DNA from: CALCNS01 sp964425745
GTDB lineage: Bacteria; Bacillota; JAAYKD01
Reading direction: 5' to 3'
Assembly: GCA_964425745.1 (NCBI GenBank)
Contig: CAYRNW010000004.1
Coordinates: forward strand, 1 to 64,000
Length of the DNA: 64,000 nucleotides
Shown here: positions 1 through 8,346 of the stretch, piece by piece
Layout: the number at the start of each line of letters is the position of its first letter
Numbering within the stretch: the stretch's first letter is position 1
Made by a program: the position numbers and the translations under genes
The notes under the pieces: generated by a model
Database searches by the model: none
Seen by the model: only the letters and a program-made list of their open reading frames with translations
Told to the model about the DNA's origin: nothing

Positions 1-14
1 GCTTTGAAACCTGC

Positions 15-35
15 ATAGCCAGTCTTATTGGCTAT
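15..35. repeat. Short hairpin upstream of the recombinase gene
   Basis: A perfect 7-bp inverted repeat (ATAGCCA / TGGCTAT) with a 7-nt loop lies 29 bp before the recombinase start. No T-run follows on the plus strand, so it is not a clear intrinsic terminator. It may be the end of an upstream transcript or a leader structure. Function unknown. Confidence 0.4.
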
Positions 36-63
36 GACATTATTATACTAGGAGGTGTGACCC

Positions 64-1134
64 ATGAATTACCCCGAGAGACTGTATCGGCTCGATATAG
101 AGGGGAACCGCATTGAACCGGATGCAGAGATCTTAGGACTTTGGAAATGGGTAGAACGCTTCCAAAACGAATATGCCCGTCAAAATCATTCTCCATTGAC
201 CATCATTGAATATGGTTATGATTTAGCCGGTTTGGTCATGTATCTGAGGCAAAAAAACATTTCAGATTTTCAAAATGTCGATGCTTTGATTTTGCGAGAT
301 TTTCTGGACTACTTGCGTTTGAGCCAAGATCTTGCCCCTAAAACCATGAATCGCCATTTGTCGACCTTTCGCTCCTTTTTCCGTTTTCTCTGGGAGCAAC
401 GGGTGGTGACTCAAAATCCGGCAGCCGGGATTCGTTATGCCCGACTGACCAAAACCAGCGGTGGACATACCTATTTAATGCAATCGGAAGCCAAACAGCT
501 GCTGCAATCTACGGAAGATCAAACCCGCTTTGCCCAACGAGATTTGGCGATGATTGCTCTCATGTTGTTTTGCGGTTTGCGGGTTTCCGAAGTTGCTGGG
601 CTGAATCGTAATGATATCCGCTGGACCGAGCAGCTTTTGATTGTTCGCGGTAAAGGCAATAAAATTCGCGAGATCCCCATGAATGAGTATGTTTTAAAGT
701 TGCTCAATGACTACTTGAAAGTTCGCCCCCAGCCCCTTTATAAACGGAAACGACAGCCCTCCGAAAACCCAATGGAACATGCTCGCAAGCAACTCGATGA
801 AAAATCGGGAAGTCAGGAAGATGCTTTATTCATTTCCAGCCATTTGCGCCGCATCTCCACGCGGGGAATTCGCGATGTGGTCGATAAAGCCATGGAAAAA
901 GTGGTTTTAGATGATCCAACCAAGCGCATTACCCCACATAAATTGAGGCATACCTTCGCCACATTGCTTTATTTGAACGGTGCCGATATCAACGTCTTAA
1001 AAGACTTGTTAGGTCATGCCGATTTATCGAGCACTCAAATCTATGCGGCCGTGGATCAACAGCGAAAACAACAAGCGATGCACCGTCATCCCCTGCTACC
1101 GGAGCATCAACAGGAAGGGAGGAAAGAATCATAA
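64..1134 (+). CDS. Tyrosine recombinase, XerC/XerD family
   Basis: Site-specific recombinase of the phage-integrase fold, 356 aa. An N-terminal SAM-like core-binding domain covers about residues 25-115. The catalytic domain carries Arg173 (GLRVSEVAGL), Lys197 (GKGNK), His292-x-x-Arg295 (PHKLRH), His318 (LGHADLSST) and Tyr327. All catalytic positions are present, so it is probably active. The start is the ATG at 64 after an AGGAGG site at 50-55. It is longer than typical XerC/D (about 300 aa): it has about 25 extra N-terminal residues and an insertion near residues 222-252 before the third strand block. It is the first gene of a tight group with a zinc-ribbon membrane protein and a serine hydrolase. 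That setting is unlike a phage integrase, and no att site or tRNA flanks it. It could be the chromosome dimer resolvase or a paralogue; sequence alone does not decide. Confidence 0.85.
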   Translation: MNYPERLYRLDIEGNRIEPDAEILGLWKWVERFQNEYARQNHSPLTIIEYGYDLAGLVMYLRQKNISDFQNVDALILRDFLDYLRLSQDLAPKTMNRHLSTFRSFFRFLWEQRVVTQNPAAGIRYARLTKTSGGHTYLMQSEAKQLLQSTEDQTRFAQRDLAMIALMLFCGLRVSEVAGLNRNDIRWTEQLLIVRGKGNKIREIPMNEYVLKLLNDYLKVRPQPLYKRKRQPSENPMEHARKQLDEKSGSQEDALFISSHLRRISTRGIRDVVDKAMEKVVLDDPTKRITPHKLRHTFATLLYLNGADINVLKDLLGHADLSSTQIYAAVDQQRKQQAMHRHPLLPEHQQEGRKES

Positions 1135-1424
1135 AGACCATTCAACGTCGTTATCTCTGGCTTTTTTACGGACTGATACTGCTATTTATGTTTCTTCTCT
1201 TTCGTTATGCTCTTTATACCAAGATTCAATGGCTGCCGGTGCTCGTAGCAATCATTGCCCTTATCTCCGCTGCTTGGGTAGCGCACCGCTTTTTACGTTG
1301 TCCAAATTGCAACAGTTTATCGGCCCTTGGCAAACTGACCCTTATGGATAATGGCAAGAAAACCATTTGCCCAAACTGCAATCGTGAGATTTTTTATGAT
1401 GAAGCGAAACAAACAAAGAAATGA
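1128..1424 (+). CDS. Small two-TM protein with C-terminal zinc ribbon, possible non-AUG start
   Basis: Unrecognised membrane protein. The C-terminal part has two CxxC knuckles (CPNCNS and CPNCNR), a zinc ribbon. The first ATG (1188) would cut the first hydrophobic segment. In frame upstream, a strong GGGAGGAAAG site ends about 3-6 nt before ATC (1128) and ATA (1131), with no ATG, GTG or TTG near. Reading from there gives two full TM helices (about residues 8-28 and 32-54) followed by the ribbon on the cytoplasmic side, 98-99 aa. The ATC would overlap the recombinase stop (TAA 1132-1134), as in translationally coupled pairs. The start at 1128 or 1131 is my inference; 1188 is the conservative alternative. 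The role is unknown; the operon places it with the recombinase and the downstream hydrolase. Confidence 0.6.
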   Translation: MIKTIQRRYLWLFYGLILLFMFLLFRYALYTKIQWLPVLVAIIALISAAWVAHRFLRCPNCNSLSALGKLTLMDNGKKTICPNCNREIFYDEAKQTKK

Positions 1425-1436
1425 GAGGTGTATTTT

Positions 1437-2996
1437 ATGAGTCTTGAAACCCGAATCGACAACATCTTTGCACTATGGCAGCGCGGCTTATGCCCGGGAG
1501 GCCAAGTATTGGTTCGCCAACATGGCAAGGTGCTTTATAGCAAGAACTTTGGTTATGCGAACCTGGAGCATCAAATTCCGGTTACCTCCCAAACCGTCTT
1601 TCACGTGGCATCGGTTTCAAAGCAGATTACGGTGCTGGCACTACTGCTCTTACAAGAAGAGGGCAAAGTCCATATCGACCACGATGTTCGCACCTATTTG
1701 CCGGATTTGATTTCTTTCACAGAGCCGGTGACGGTTCGCCAAATGATGAACAATATCAGTGGGATTCGCGATCAATGGTTAGCCCTGATTTACCATGGGG
1801 TGCGCATTGACGATACGATTACACAGCGCGACCTAAAGACCATCATTGCCAAACAAAAGAAGCTCAATTTCCCACCTGGGAGCAAATACCTTTACAGCAA
1901 CAGTAATTTCACCTTAATTGCCGAAATCGTAGAACGCATCAGCGGCCAATCCTTTGCCTCTTTTGTGGAACAACGCATCTTCAAACCCTTGGGGATGTCG
2001 CACACTGTAATCCGCGACACCTATTGGCAGATGATCCCCAAGAAAGCTTACTCGTATCATGATAACGGCGAAGGCACTTTCACTTGGAATGTCTTAAATT
2101 ACGCCGCCTATGGAGCTACCTCTTTGCATACCACCGCGGAAGATTTTATGAAAGTTCTTGAAAATTATCGTCATCCTAAAGTTGGTAGCCAAGCGACAAT
2201 TGATCTGATGATGCAACGTCCCACCCTTACCGACGGCACTCTGAGCGGGTACGGCGGGGGTCTAATGTTGGGTGAATACCAAGGCCATCCTTATTTAGAA
2301 CATGGCGGTGCCGATGCTGCTTTCCGTGCTCATATCATGCGCTTCCCTAATGATGATTTGGATATTGTGCTCTTGTCCAACACACAAAGTATGCCTATGA
2401 ACCTTTTGGCTCGAAGGGTTGCTCATGTAATGTTGGATTTGGTGGAAGAAAAACCGGATTTGTTGCCGTATTTAAGAGAAGAATCCCAACGTGCCAAAAC
2501 CGGTTTATTTATCAATTTAGGCGTACCCGATGTTGTTCAAGTCACCGAAGAACACGGCTTAATGATGAAGGGTAAAACCCCCTTGCGTCATGTAGAACAT
2601 AATCGTTACCGCTTGGGGTATGGATTAACAGAATATCTCTTTACACAGGAGGGACTCGTCAGTGTTACCGGTCCGACCGTAACAAAGTACACGTTTATGG
2701 CAGATAAAATGGTCCCTGCGGAAGATGCCTTGCCGCTTTGCGGCTACTATTACAGCGAAGAACTGGAAACGCGGTATGAAATCTTGTATCGCGATGGCTT
2801 TCTGTATGTGAAGCACTTCCGCCATGGCGAGCATCGCCTTTACAAAGCTCCAGAAGACCATAAGACCTTTTTTGCATGGAATGGAGAGGTCAATGGTATT
2901 TTCGAGTTCATCGCCGATGAAAAAGAACACTACACAAAACTAAAGCTTTCAGGCGGAAGGATTTTAGGATTGGAGTTTCAAAAAGTACAACGATAA
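1437..2996 (+). CDS. Beta-lactamase-fold serine hydrolase (class C / CubicO-like)
   Basis: 519 aa serine hydrolase of the beta-lactamase/penicillin-binding-protein fold. The nucleophile motif SxxK is in VASVSKQIT, the second motif YSN in KYLYSNSNF, and the third motif is HGG in EHGGADAAF. The first about 370 residues form the catalytic domain; the rest looks like a C-terminal beta domain (DUF3471-like lipocalin type). There is no signal peptide, so it would act in the cytoplasm unless exported otherwise. The ATG at 1437 is chosen because GAGAGGTG (1423-1430) serves as its ribosome site; the in-frame GTG at 1428 lies inside that site. It begins 12 bp after the zinc-ribbon gene, so co-transcription is likely. 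Substrate (ester, peptide or beta-lactam) cannot be inferred. Confidence 0.85.
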   Translation: MSLETRIDNIFALWQRGLCPGGQVLVRQHGKVLYSKNFGYANLEHQIPVTSQTVFHVASVSKQITVLALLLLQEEGKVHIDHDVRTYLPDLISFTEPVTVRQMMNNISGIRDQWLALIYHGVRIDDTITQRDLKTIIAKQKKLNFPPGSKYLYSNSNFTLIAEIVERISGQSFASFVEQRIFKPLGMSHTVIRDTYWQMIPKKAYSYHDNGEGTFTWNVLNYAAYGATSLHTTAEDFMKVLENYRHPKVGSQATIDLMMQRPTLTDGTLSGYGGGLMLGEYQGHPYLEHGGADAAFRAHIMRFPNDDLDIVLLSNTQSMPMNLLARRVAHVMLDLVEEKPDLLPYLREESQRAKTGLFINLGVPDVVQVTEEHGLMMKGKTPLRHVEHNRYRLGYGLTEYLFTQEGLVSVTGPTVTKYTFMADKMVPAEDALPLCGYYYSEELETRYEILYRDGFLYVKHFRHGEHRLYKAPEDHKTFFAWNGEVNGIFEFIADEKEHYTKLKLSGGRILGLEFQKVQR

Positions 2997-3005
2997 CCTT
3001 TTATG

Positions 3006-3043
3006 AAAAAGCCGGAGCCCTATAAAGCAGGGTTCCGGCTTTG
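3006..3043. terminator. Bidirectional intrinsic terminator
   Basis: A 13-position stem (AAAGCCGGA-CCC with one mismatch) pairs across a short loop, between the convergent serine hydrolase (plus) and SHOCT protein (minus). The minus-strand reading ends in TTTTTC, the stronger U tract; the plus-strand reading has only TTTGTTG. Confidence 0.75.
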
Positions 3044-3062
3044 TTGTCGTAGTTGTATTATT

Positions 3063-4118
3063 TTAGGACCAGTCGTAGAGGACTTCGCCATCCATTTCTA
3101 AATAATTGGGGTTGACCGGATCATCCGGGAAGAATCGAACCACGAAACTACTGCTCGTCTCTTCGCCTTTGGCGCTGAGGTACTCAACGGTTGAGGTGAT
3201 CCAGATCTTGCCCAAGTATTCCATGACCTGATAATCACTTTCGTTCTCAGGGAAAACAGCAGTAGTGGGGCGCGATAACGCTGCTCTAACTACATCTTGG
3301 GCACCTGACCAGAACGTTTCCGGATTTTCAACGGTTAAAGCGCCAAAGATACTTTGATGAAAGGTAAACACTGCGGCACCGTAGCCTTGATCTTCGCCCA
3401 GTTGATAAAACGCCAGTTCTTCAATTCTGGGTGTGATTCTCTGATACACTCTGGTAGTTTCATTAATCGTAATTTCTCTGGCTTTCCCAGTCAGTTCAAT
3501 GCCATAACGAAGTGCGGTCTCCACATCACCTTCAAAAAGCCAGCGCTCTCCGTTGACGACTTTCAACCGAATCAGCTTATCTTCATAGAAGTAAAAGGTA
3601 TAGGTCAACTTGCCTTCTTCTCGGGTCGCTCGATATACCGACAAAGTGTAACTAAGATCCGCACTCTGTTTGATAATCTCATCTTCGATTTTTTCAATGG
3701 GAGAATATTCTGCTTCGATGCTGGCAACACTGCTTCCGGCTAATTCTTCCACTTCAAAGCCAAAGCTTGGAAGCGTAGAAACAATAGGATCTCCTTCAAC
3801 GGGCTGCTCTATGACGGGATTTGCAGCTTGCCTTTCTTGCCACCGCGTATATGCAATGCCTACCGCACTTCCTAAGAGAACCATTAAGACCATGAGGACT
3901 GCATAGCGTTTGTATTGTAATGAACGCTGCTCTCGCAAAATATCGGCTTCCGCTTGAACTTTCAGGATGGTTGATGTTGCCATGGTTTCGGTTTGATTTC
4001 GCTTTTCTTCTTCCAACAACTCTTTTTTTCGTTGCTCAAATTCTTGTTGGGTGATCATTTTTTTATCATAAGCAATCAGCAGCTTCAGCATTTCATCATA
4101 GGTATTGATACGAATCAC
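3063..4118 (-). CDS. Membrane-anchored protein with N-terminal SHOCT-like domain
   Basis: 351 aa, no specific family recognised. Residues about 8-35 (LKLLIAYDKKMITQQEFEQR) match the short SHOCT helical-hairpin pattern, often found at protein ends as an oligomerisation module. A basic stretch and one TM helix follow at about 72-92 (YAVLMVLMVLLGSAVGIAY). The remaining about 260 residues are predicted outside and are rich in beta strands and acidic residues, without cysteines. The start is a GTG at 4118 preceded closely by GGGAAGG; an internal ATG ten codons on lacks a site. It is a single gene, convergent with the hydrolase and divergent from the DUF454 gene. Function unknown. Confidence 0.65.
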   Translation of the reverse strand: MIRINTYDEMLKLLIAYDKKMITQQEFEQRKKELLEEEKRNQTETMATSTILKVQAEADILREQRSLQYKRYAVLMVLMVLLGSAVGIAYTRWQERQAANPVIEQPVEGDPIVSTLPSFGFEVEELAGSSVASIEAEYSPIEKIEDEIIKQSADLSYTLSVYRATREEGKLTYTFYFYEDKLIRLKVVNGERWLFEGDVETALRYGIELTGKAREITINETTRVYQRITPRIEELAFYQLGEDQGYGAAVFTFHQSIFGALTVENPETFWSGAQDVVRAALSRPTTAVFPENESDYQVMEYLGKIWITSTVEYLSAKGEETSSSFVVRFFPDDPVNPNYLEMDGEVLYDWS

Positions 4119-4241
4119 GTCCTTCCCAGATCAACAACCGTACTATTTATTATTATACCCTCTTTTCCGATTGCTTACAACAGGAAATTCGATTTGGCTA
4201 AAAACCTGTGCGTCAAATCACATGCGCAAAGTCCAGAATTG

Positions 4242-4250
4242 TGGTATAAT
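4242..4250 (+). promoter_or_regulatory. Extended -10 promoter of the DUF454 gene
   Basis: TGG-TATAAT (-10 at 4245-4250) is an extended -10 element with no good -35 box 17 bp upstream. It lies 34 bp before the DUF454 start. Confidence 0.55.
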
Positions 4251-4284
4251 TGACTTATGTTTTAAGAAAGAGTGAGTTGATTTT

Positions 4285-4671
4285 ATGACGTCGAATTTAA
4301 AGAAAAGGTTCTTTGAACTTTTGGGGCATTTGTTTGTTGGCCTAGGTGCTTTGGGTATTGTGCTACCGATATTGCCAACAACACCGTTTCTTTTATTGGC
4401 TTCGGCATGTTACTTACGCGGTTCGGAGAGACTGCATCGTAAGCTCTTATCTCACCCAGTCTTTGGTAAAATCCTAGCAGATTATATACAACACCGAGCG
4501 GTCAGCAGAAAGAACCGGCGTAATGCCCTGGTACTTTTGTGGACATCGCTGCTTTTATCGATTGTTATTAGTGCAAAACCGTTGCTGATGATTCTGCTCC
4601 CTTTCATTGGCATCGCTGTTACCATACATTTGTTACACTTACGCACTCTACCCAGTGAAGAAGCAGCCTAA
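4285..4671 (+). CDS. YbaN/DUF454 family small membrane protein
   Basis: 128 aa integral membrane protein. The N-terminal pattern VGLGALGIVLPILPTTPFLLLASACYLRGS is characteristic of DUF454 (E. coli YbaN): a first TM helix with the PxLPTTPF turn. Two more hydrophobic stretches follow at about 80-100 and 102-118. The biochemical role of the family is not established; some members sit beside haem or lipid genes, but here the gene stands alone. ATG at 4285 follows AAAGAGTGAG. It ends at a strong terminator shared with the converging DUF4153 gene. Confidence 0.8.
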   Translation: MTSNLKKRFFELLGHLFVGLGALGIVLPILPTTPFLLLASACYLRGSERLHRKLLSHPVFGKILADYIQHRAVSRKNRRNALVLLWTSLLLSIVISAKPLLMILLPFIGIAVTIHLLHLRTLPSEEAA

Positions 4672-4690
4672 CACATTAAAAAGCGAAAAA

Positions 4691-4736
4691 CCCCGGCAAC
4701 AGCTCCTTTGAACTGCTGCCGGGATTCTTTTTTTTA
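4691..4736. terminator. Strong intrinsic terminator between DUF454 and DUF4153 genes
   Basis: CCCGGCA-CAG pairs with CTG-TGCCGGG around a TCCTTTGAA loop, then TTCTTTTTTTT on the plus strand. The minus-strand gene's TAA (4734-4736) lies in this T-run, so the two genes end back to back; preceding A residues give a weaker tail on the minus strand. Confidence 0.85.
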
Positions 4737-6521
4737 GGGTATTGAAATCATAAGGAGCATTGGGCCGCTGACAATGATGTTGCCGTTGACCTCAAATACA
4801 TCGACAGATTCAATGATGATCTTCATTTTGGCAAACGTGTTTTCCACGACAAAAGTCGCTTCTTCCAGGTTGATTTCGCCTTTCTCACCGGTTCGCTCCC
4901 TTAGACGCTCATACAGCTCCATGAGCTTAAACTCTAAGAGTACTGTTCCGGAAGAATCTCTGAGCTCAATGTTTTGCAAACCATTGACCATGGTCTGTTC
5001 CAAACGATACTGCTTCTCTTGAATCACAAACTCGCGTTGGAACATCGATCCTTCTTTGTTGCCTTCCGAGAAAATCACTCGAGTCAGATACTGATAATCC
5101 TCCGTCAACAATTCTAAGTCTTGGGTCAAGAATAAATACATTCTTACAGTACCCGGCTCTTCGTATTCATACAAGGGAAAACCAAATGTTTTTTCAAAAT
5201 ACCAATCATAGTAGACTTGGAACCCTTCCGGTAACCAAGACAACTGATCAAGACGACCGATTCGTTCCAAATAGAACAACGCCTCGGTAATCTTTTGACG
5301 ATCTTCTTGGGAAACCGGGGTGGTGATTACAACCTCATCGTTTTGAATCATGTCGTATTTCATCAGGGTGCTTTCCAAATGATTGATATGACTGTTGCGA
5401 CTAATGGTAAATGCGTCTATAGGCGGGGTGATTGACAGAACCAAGAAGAACACCAGTAATCCTGCAACGATTCCCTTTCGCTGCCAACGAGCCAAGCTCA
5501 AAGCAATTCCGGCCAAGATGGCAAAGACTCCATAGAGAATAACGAAGTAGCGCTGATGGGTCATGGGGTTTTGCTGTATGGTCAAAACCGAAGCAACCAA
5601 CTGAAACAAAACAATGGGAATCAGGATTTTCGGTGCCCACTTACGGAAAAGCTGAGTAAAGCTGTTCTCAATGTGCATGGTCAACAGGGTCACAAAAATC
5701 ACGGTTGCCGAATAGGAAACCAGCATGGGTTCTAATAAATTGTCAGTCCAGAATTCCCCACGAAGATTCAGCACGACATACGCGAGCAATATGACCGTGA
5801 ACACCATGGTCAGAGGAATGACGATGTAGGATAATAAAATATCTAACACTTTAGGAGAAGAGATCTTCTGCTGTACTTGCGTTTCTTTTTCATCGGACGT
5901 TTCCAGACTTTCCTGTGGGAAAAAAGGAGCTAACGATAAGAAAAAGATCGGTGTAAACAATACGAAGATCAAGTCTGCCGAGTAACTGTAGAAACGATAA
6001 CTCAGATTAAACAGCAGCTGATCAATGGCAGTGATAATGGCGGCAACGCCTAACATGATCACACCGCCATAGAGAAGTGCTTGAAAGAAGTTTTTGAAAT
6101 TGGACATAAGGCTTTGCTCAAAGCTGTATCGGTGTTGAATAACCGGCAACCAAATGAACAAAACCGCAAGAGCTACCGAGAGAATCCCGGTTCTGGAAAC
6201 AGCCTCCATACTATACTCGGGTAATTGTAAGATGGTGAGGAAATGTAACCCACCAATGATTAGCGCAATCCCTGCTAATCCCAAACGTATCTGTAACCCG
6301 CGGTTGGCAATGAAGCGTTCATAAGCATGCTGGGCTGCAGCCGAGGCAATTGCTAAAACCACGCCGGTATTGATGTATGGTCCTAATTGAACCGTGGTTC
6401 CATGTATTTCTATGCCGATTAAACCGGCGATGACGACCAAAAAAAACGTTGAGACAGGATATCTTCGTGCGGAAACACTTAAGCCTAACCATTTCTCTTT
6501 AAAATATTGAGCTATTTTCAT
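4734..6521 (-). CDS. DUF4153 multi-pass membrane protein
   Basis: 595 aa. The first about 370 residues hold some ten TM helices in the DUF4153 arrangement (for example the segments near 22-40, 55-75, 80-98, 108-125 and 150-175, and TPIFFLSLAPFFPQ). The C-terminal about 210 residues are soluble and mixed alpha/beta, without a motif I recognise. DUF4153 has no known biochemical activity; it is common in Firmicutes envelopes. The start ATG at 6521 follows GGGGG about 7 nt upstream. A consensus SigA promoter lies just upstream, so it is a single-gene transcription unit. Confidence 0.75.
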   Translation of the reverse strand: MKIAQYFKEKWLGLSVSARRYPVSTFFLVVIAGLIGIEIHGTTVQLGPYINTGVVLAIASAAAQHAYERFIANRGLQIRLGLAGIALIIGGLHFLTILQLPEYSMEAVSRTGILSVALAVLFIWLPVIQHRYSFEQSLMSNFKNFFQALLYGGVIMLGVAAIITAIDQLLFNLSYRFYSYSADLIFVLFTPIFFLSLAPFFPQESLETSDEKETQVQQKISSPKVLDILLSYIVIPLTMVFTVILLAYVVLNLRGEFWTDNLLEPMLVSYSATVIFVTLLTMHIENSFTQLFRKWAPKILIPIVLFQLVASVLTIQQNPMTHQRYFVILYGVFAILAGIALSLARWQRKGIVAGLLVFFLVLSITPPIDAFTISRNSHINHLESTLMKYDMIQNDEVVITTPVSQEDRQKITEALFYLERIGRLDQLSWLPEGFQVYYDWYFEKTFGFPLYEYEEPGTVRMYLFLTQDLELLTEDYQYLTRVIFSEGNKEGSMFQREFVIQEKQYRLEQTMVNGLQNIELRDSSGTVLLEFKLMELYERLRERTGEKGEINLEEATFVVENTFAKMKIIIESVDVFEVNGNIIVSGPMLLMISIP

Positions 6522-6551
6522 GATAAAACCCCCTTTGTTGGTTTCAATTTA

Positions 6552-6580
6552 AGTATAGGGGTAATTTTACCAAACGTCAA
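6552..6580 (-). promoter_or_regulatory. SigA promoter of the DUF4153 gene
   Basis: On the minus strand TTGACG (6575-6580), a 17-bp spacer and TATACT (6552-6557) lie about 30 bp before the start codon. Confidence 0.8.
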
Positions 6581-6691
6581 GAAAAATCGGGAAACTGTGA
6601 TTTTAGTCACTTGGTTTTTCTGGTATTCGCAAAAAGCTTTTCGTAACTAATCGGTTCTGATGTGTAATGGGGTCTGTCAAGAGTTTTGGCT

Positions 6692-7765
6692 TTATTCATA
6701 TTTGAAAACTCCTTTCATGCCATTTTTTTCAATAAATTCAAGTGTTTCAGCAACCTTTGTACTATGAGAATAGTTCTCTAAATTTTTATTGTTCAAAAGC
6801 AACTCACCAATCTCAAGAATTGGTAAAACATTCATTGCTTTTAGTACCAATTCTAGTTCATGTTCGGATGTAAATTCCTGTGCTAGTTTTGCTAATCGTT
6901 TCAGGTTCCGATCAACAGCCGAAATTTTCAAGGAGGTATCAATGTCCTTTTTGTCGAGAATATACTCCAAAAGTTCATCACTTCTCATTTTTGATAACGC
7001 ATAAATTGCATTATCTCTTACGAGCTCATCGTGGTGGGTCAAGAAAATTGCTTTCAGTTTTTCGGATATCAGTTCTTTATTCGTTTCGACATCTGGATTT
7101 GAATAATAAAACCCTCCTACCGCGAGAAGTGCTGCTATAAGTTTTTCATTTGAAACTTCAGTTGTTGTTTCAAGTAAGATTTTCTTTCCAACTTGAAATG
7201 CTACATCCTTATCAGCGACCAATAACTTCTTCATCGCTATTACAGTCACTTCATTATCAAAAGAGTCTATTATGTTCTCGAGTTGTGTTGTGGGCAATTT
7301 CCCGATTGCTACCATATACCCTTTGGCATTATCGCTTAAAGATTCTCCATTGAGAAGAGGTATTAGCGATTCTATTTCCTTTGTTTTCATGAAATACATT
7401 TTGATTAAGGAAGTTTCAACCTCGGGACTTAAGTTCTTATTTTCTAGGAGTTCGATCATTTCTTCCTTACTAAAGGTATCATATTTCTGAATCAAGGCGC
7501 TGAGCAAAGGTATAAGAGCGATTTTCCCTTGATCATTGATCATCTCTTTGTCGATTTCAATAATTTCGTTTAGGAGCTCGTTCGGTTTATCTTTCAATTT
7601 GAGAGCGTAGATTTCGTCTTCGGTCATTTGGGAATAAGGTTTAAGGGAATCGATCACACCACTACTCATCGTAGCAAAAACACTTCTATAAGTAAAAATA
7701 TAGAAAATAATGGACGCCCCCGCGATTAATAAAAGCCACTTAGACAGATGGTATTTCCTTTTCAT
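6692..7765 (-). CDS. Membrane-anchored HEAT-repeat-like protein
   Basis: 357 aa, function not recognised. A single N-terminal membrane anchor or signal (about residues 9-27, WLLLIAGASIIFYIFTY) precedes an almost wholly helical body. Paired helices recur, for example LIPLLSALIQKY, LSPEVETSLIKMYFMK, NELVRDNAIYALSKM-like and TSLKISAVDRNLKRLAKLA, which resemble degenerate HEAT/armadillo repeats. No cysteines or catalytic motifs are visible, so a protein-binding scaffold outside the membrane is likely. The gene is clearly more AT-rich than its neighbours, including its upstream region, which suggests later arrival. The ATG at 7765 follows GAGGAGG. Confidence 0.6.
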   Translation of the reverse strand: MKRKYHLSKWLLLIAGASIIFYIFTYRSVFATMSSGVIDSLKPYSQMTEDEIYALKLKDKPNELLNEIIEIDKEMINDQGKIALIPLLSALIQKYDTFSKEEMIELLENKNLSPEVETSLIKMYFMKTKEIESLIPLLNGESLSDNAKGYMVAIGKLPTTQLENIIDSFDNEVTVIAMKKLLVADKDVAFQVGKKILLETTTEVSNEKLIAALLAVGGFYYSNPDVETNKELISEKLKAIFLTHHDELVRDNAIYALSKMRSDELLEYILDKKDIDTSLKISAVDRNLKRLAKLAQEFTSEHELELVLKAMNVLPILEIGELLLNNKNLENYSHSTKVAETLEFIEKNGMKGVFKYE

Positions 7766-7806
7766 AATTAACCTCCTCTGTTTTTTTCTATAGCAACTCA
7801 GTGAAT

Positions 7807-7835
7807 ATTGTAACCAATACGAGTAATTATGTCAA
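7807..7835 (-). promoter_or_regulatory. Consensus promoter of the HEAT-like gene
   Basis: On the minus strand TTGACA (7830-7835), a 17-bp spacer and TACAAT (7807-7812). The start codon is about 40 bp downstream. Confidence 0.85.
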
Positions 7836-7921
7836 TATTTATTTTATTAATTATTTTAGACGACTTCGTATTTAATTAGAAAACATATATTTTATACAAG
7901 CGCTCCGCGGTTATGAACAAC

Positions 7922-7951
7922 AAAAAAACGCCTGCACGAATGCAGACGTTT
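7922..7951 (-). terminator. Terminator of the tRNA unit
   Basis: On the minus strand AACGTCTGCA and TGCAGGCGTT pair (one G-U) around a TTCG loop, followed by TTTTTTT. It lies right after the tRNA-Met gene. Confidence 0.9.
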
Positions 7952-7959
7952 ATAAATTA

Positions 7960-8035
7960 TGGTAGCGGAGGTCGGATTTGAACCAACGACACAGCGGGTA
8001 TGAACCGCTTGCTCTGCCAGCTGAGCTACTCCGCC
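7960..8035 (-). tRNA. tRNA-Met (CAT), elongator type
   Basis: 76 nt with encoded CCA (7960-7962). The acceptor stem GGCGGAG pairs with CTCCGCT. The anticodon stem AGCGG/CCGCT closes the loop TTCATAC, giving anticodon CAT. The T arm is GTTGG-TTCAAAT-CCGAC. The G1-U72 closing pair and the loop TTCATAC match elongator tRNA-Met of Bacillus, not initiator (C1-A72 mismatch). A lysidine-type tRNA-Ile2 is less likely. Confidence 0.92.
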
Positions 8036-8042
8036 AAGGAAA

Positions 8043-8118
<76 letters not shown>

Positions 8119-8128
8119 AATGTTCTTT

Positions 8129-8158
8129 ATTATAAGGGGTAGACCCACCTTATGACAA
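8129..8158 (-). promoter_or_regulatory. Promoter of the tRNA-Phe/tRNA-Met unit
   Basis: On the minus strand TTGTCA (8153-8158), an 18-bp spacer and TATAAT (8129-8134), ending 11 bp before the tRNA-Phe 5' end. Confidence 0.8.
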
Positions 8159-8346
8159 GGATATTTTCTCGCTTTTTTTTAAAGTTTCTCTTGGATAAGC
8201 ACGGTTTCAAAATCATAAATTCATAAAACCGACACGATTTTTTGGACAAAACAAGAAGGGTTTCCATTTCTTTGAGGAGAATCTTTAGAGTAGTAATAGG
8301 GAAGCGAGAGGGCTTGTTTCCTATTAATGGTAAAGGAGTGATCCCC

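Noticed and set aside
40..50. TATACT just before the recombinase ribosome site as a -10 box
   Set aside because: The start point would fall inside the ribosome site and there is no -35 at the right distance.
64..1134. Mobile-element integrase with att sites
   Set aside because: No tRNA or direct repeats flank it and the neighbours are not phage or ICE genes; a Xer-type housekeeping or paralogous role fits better.
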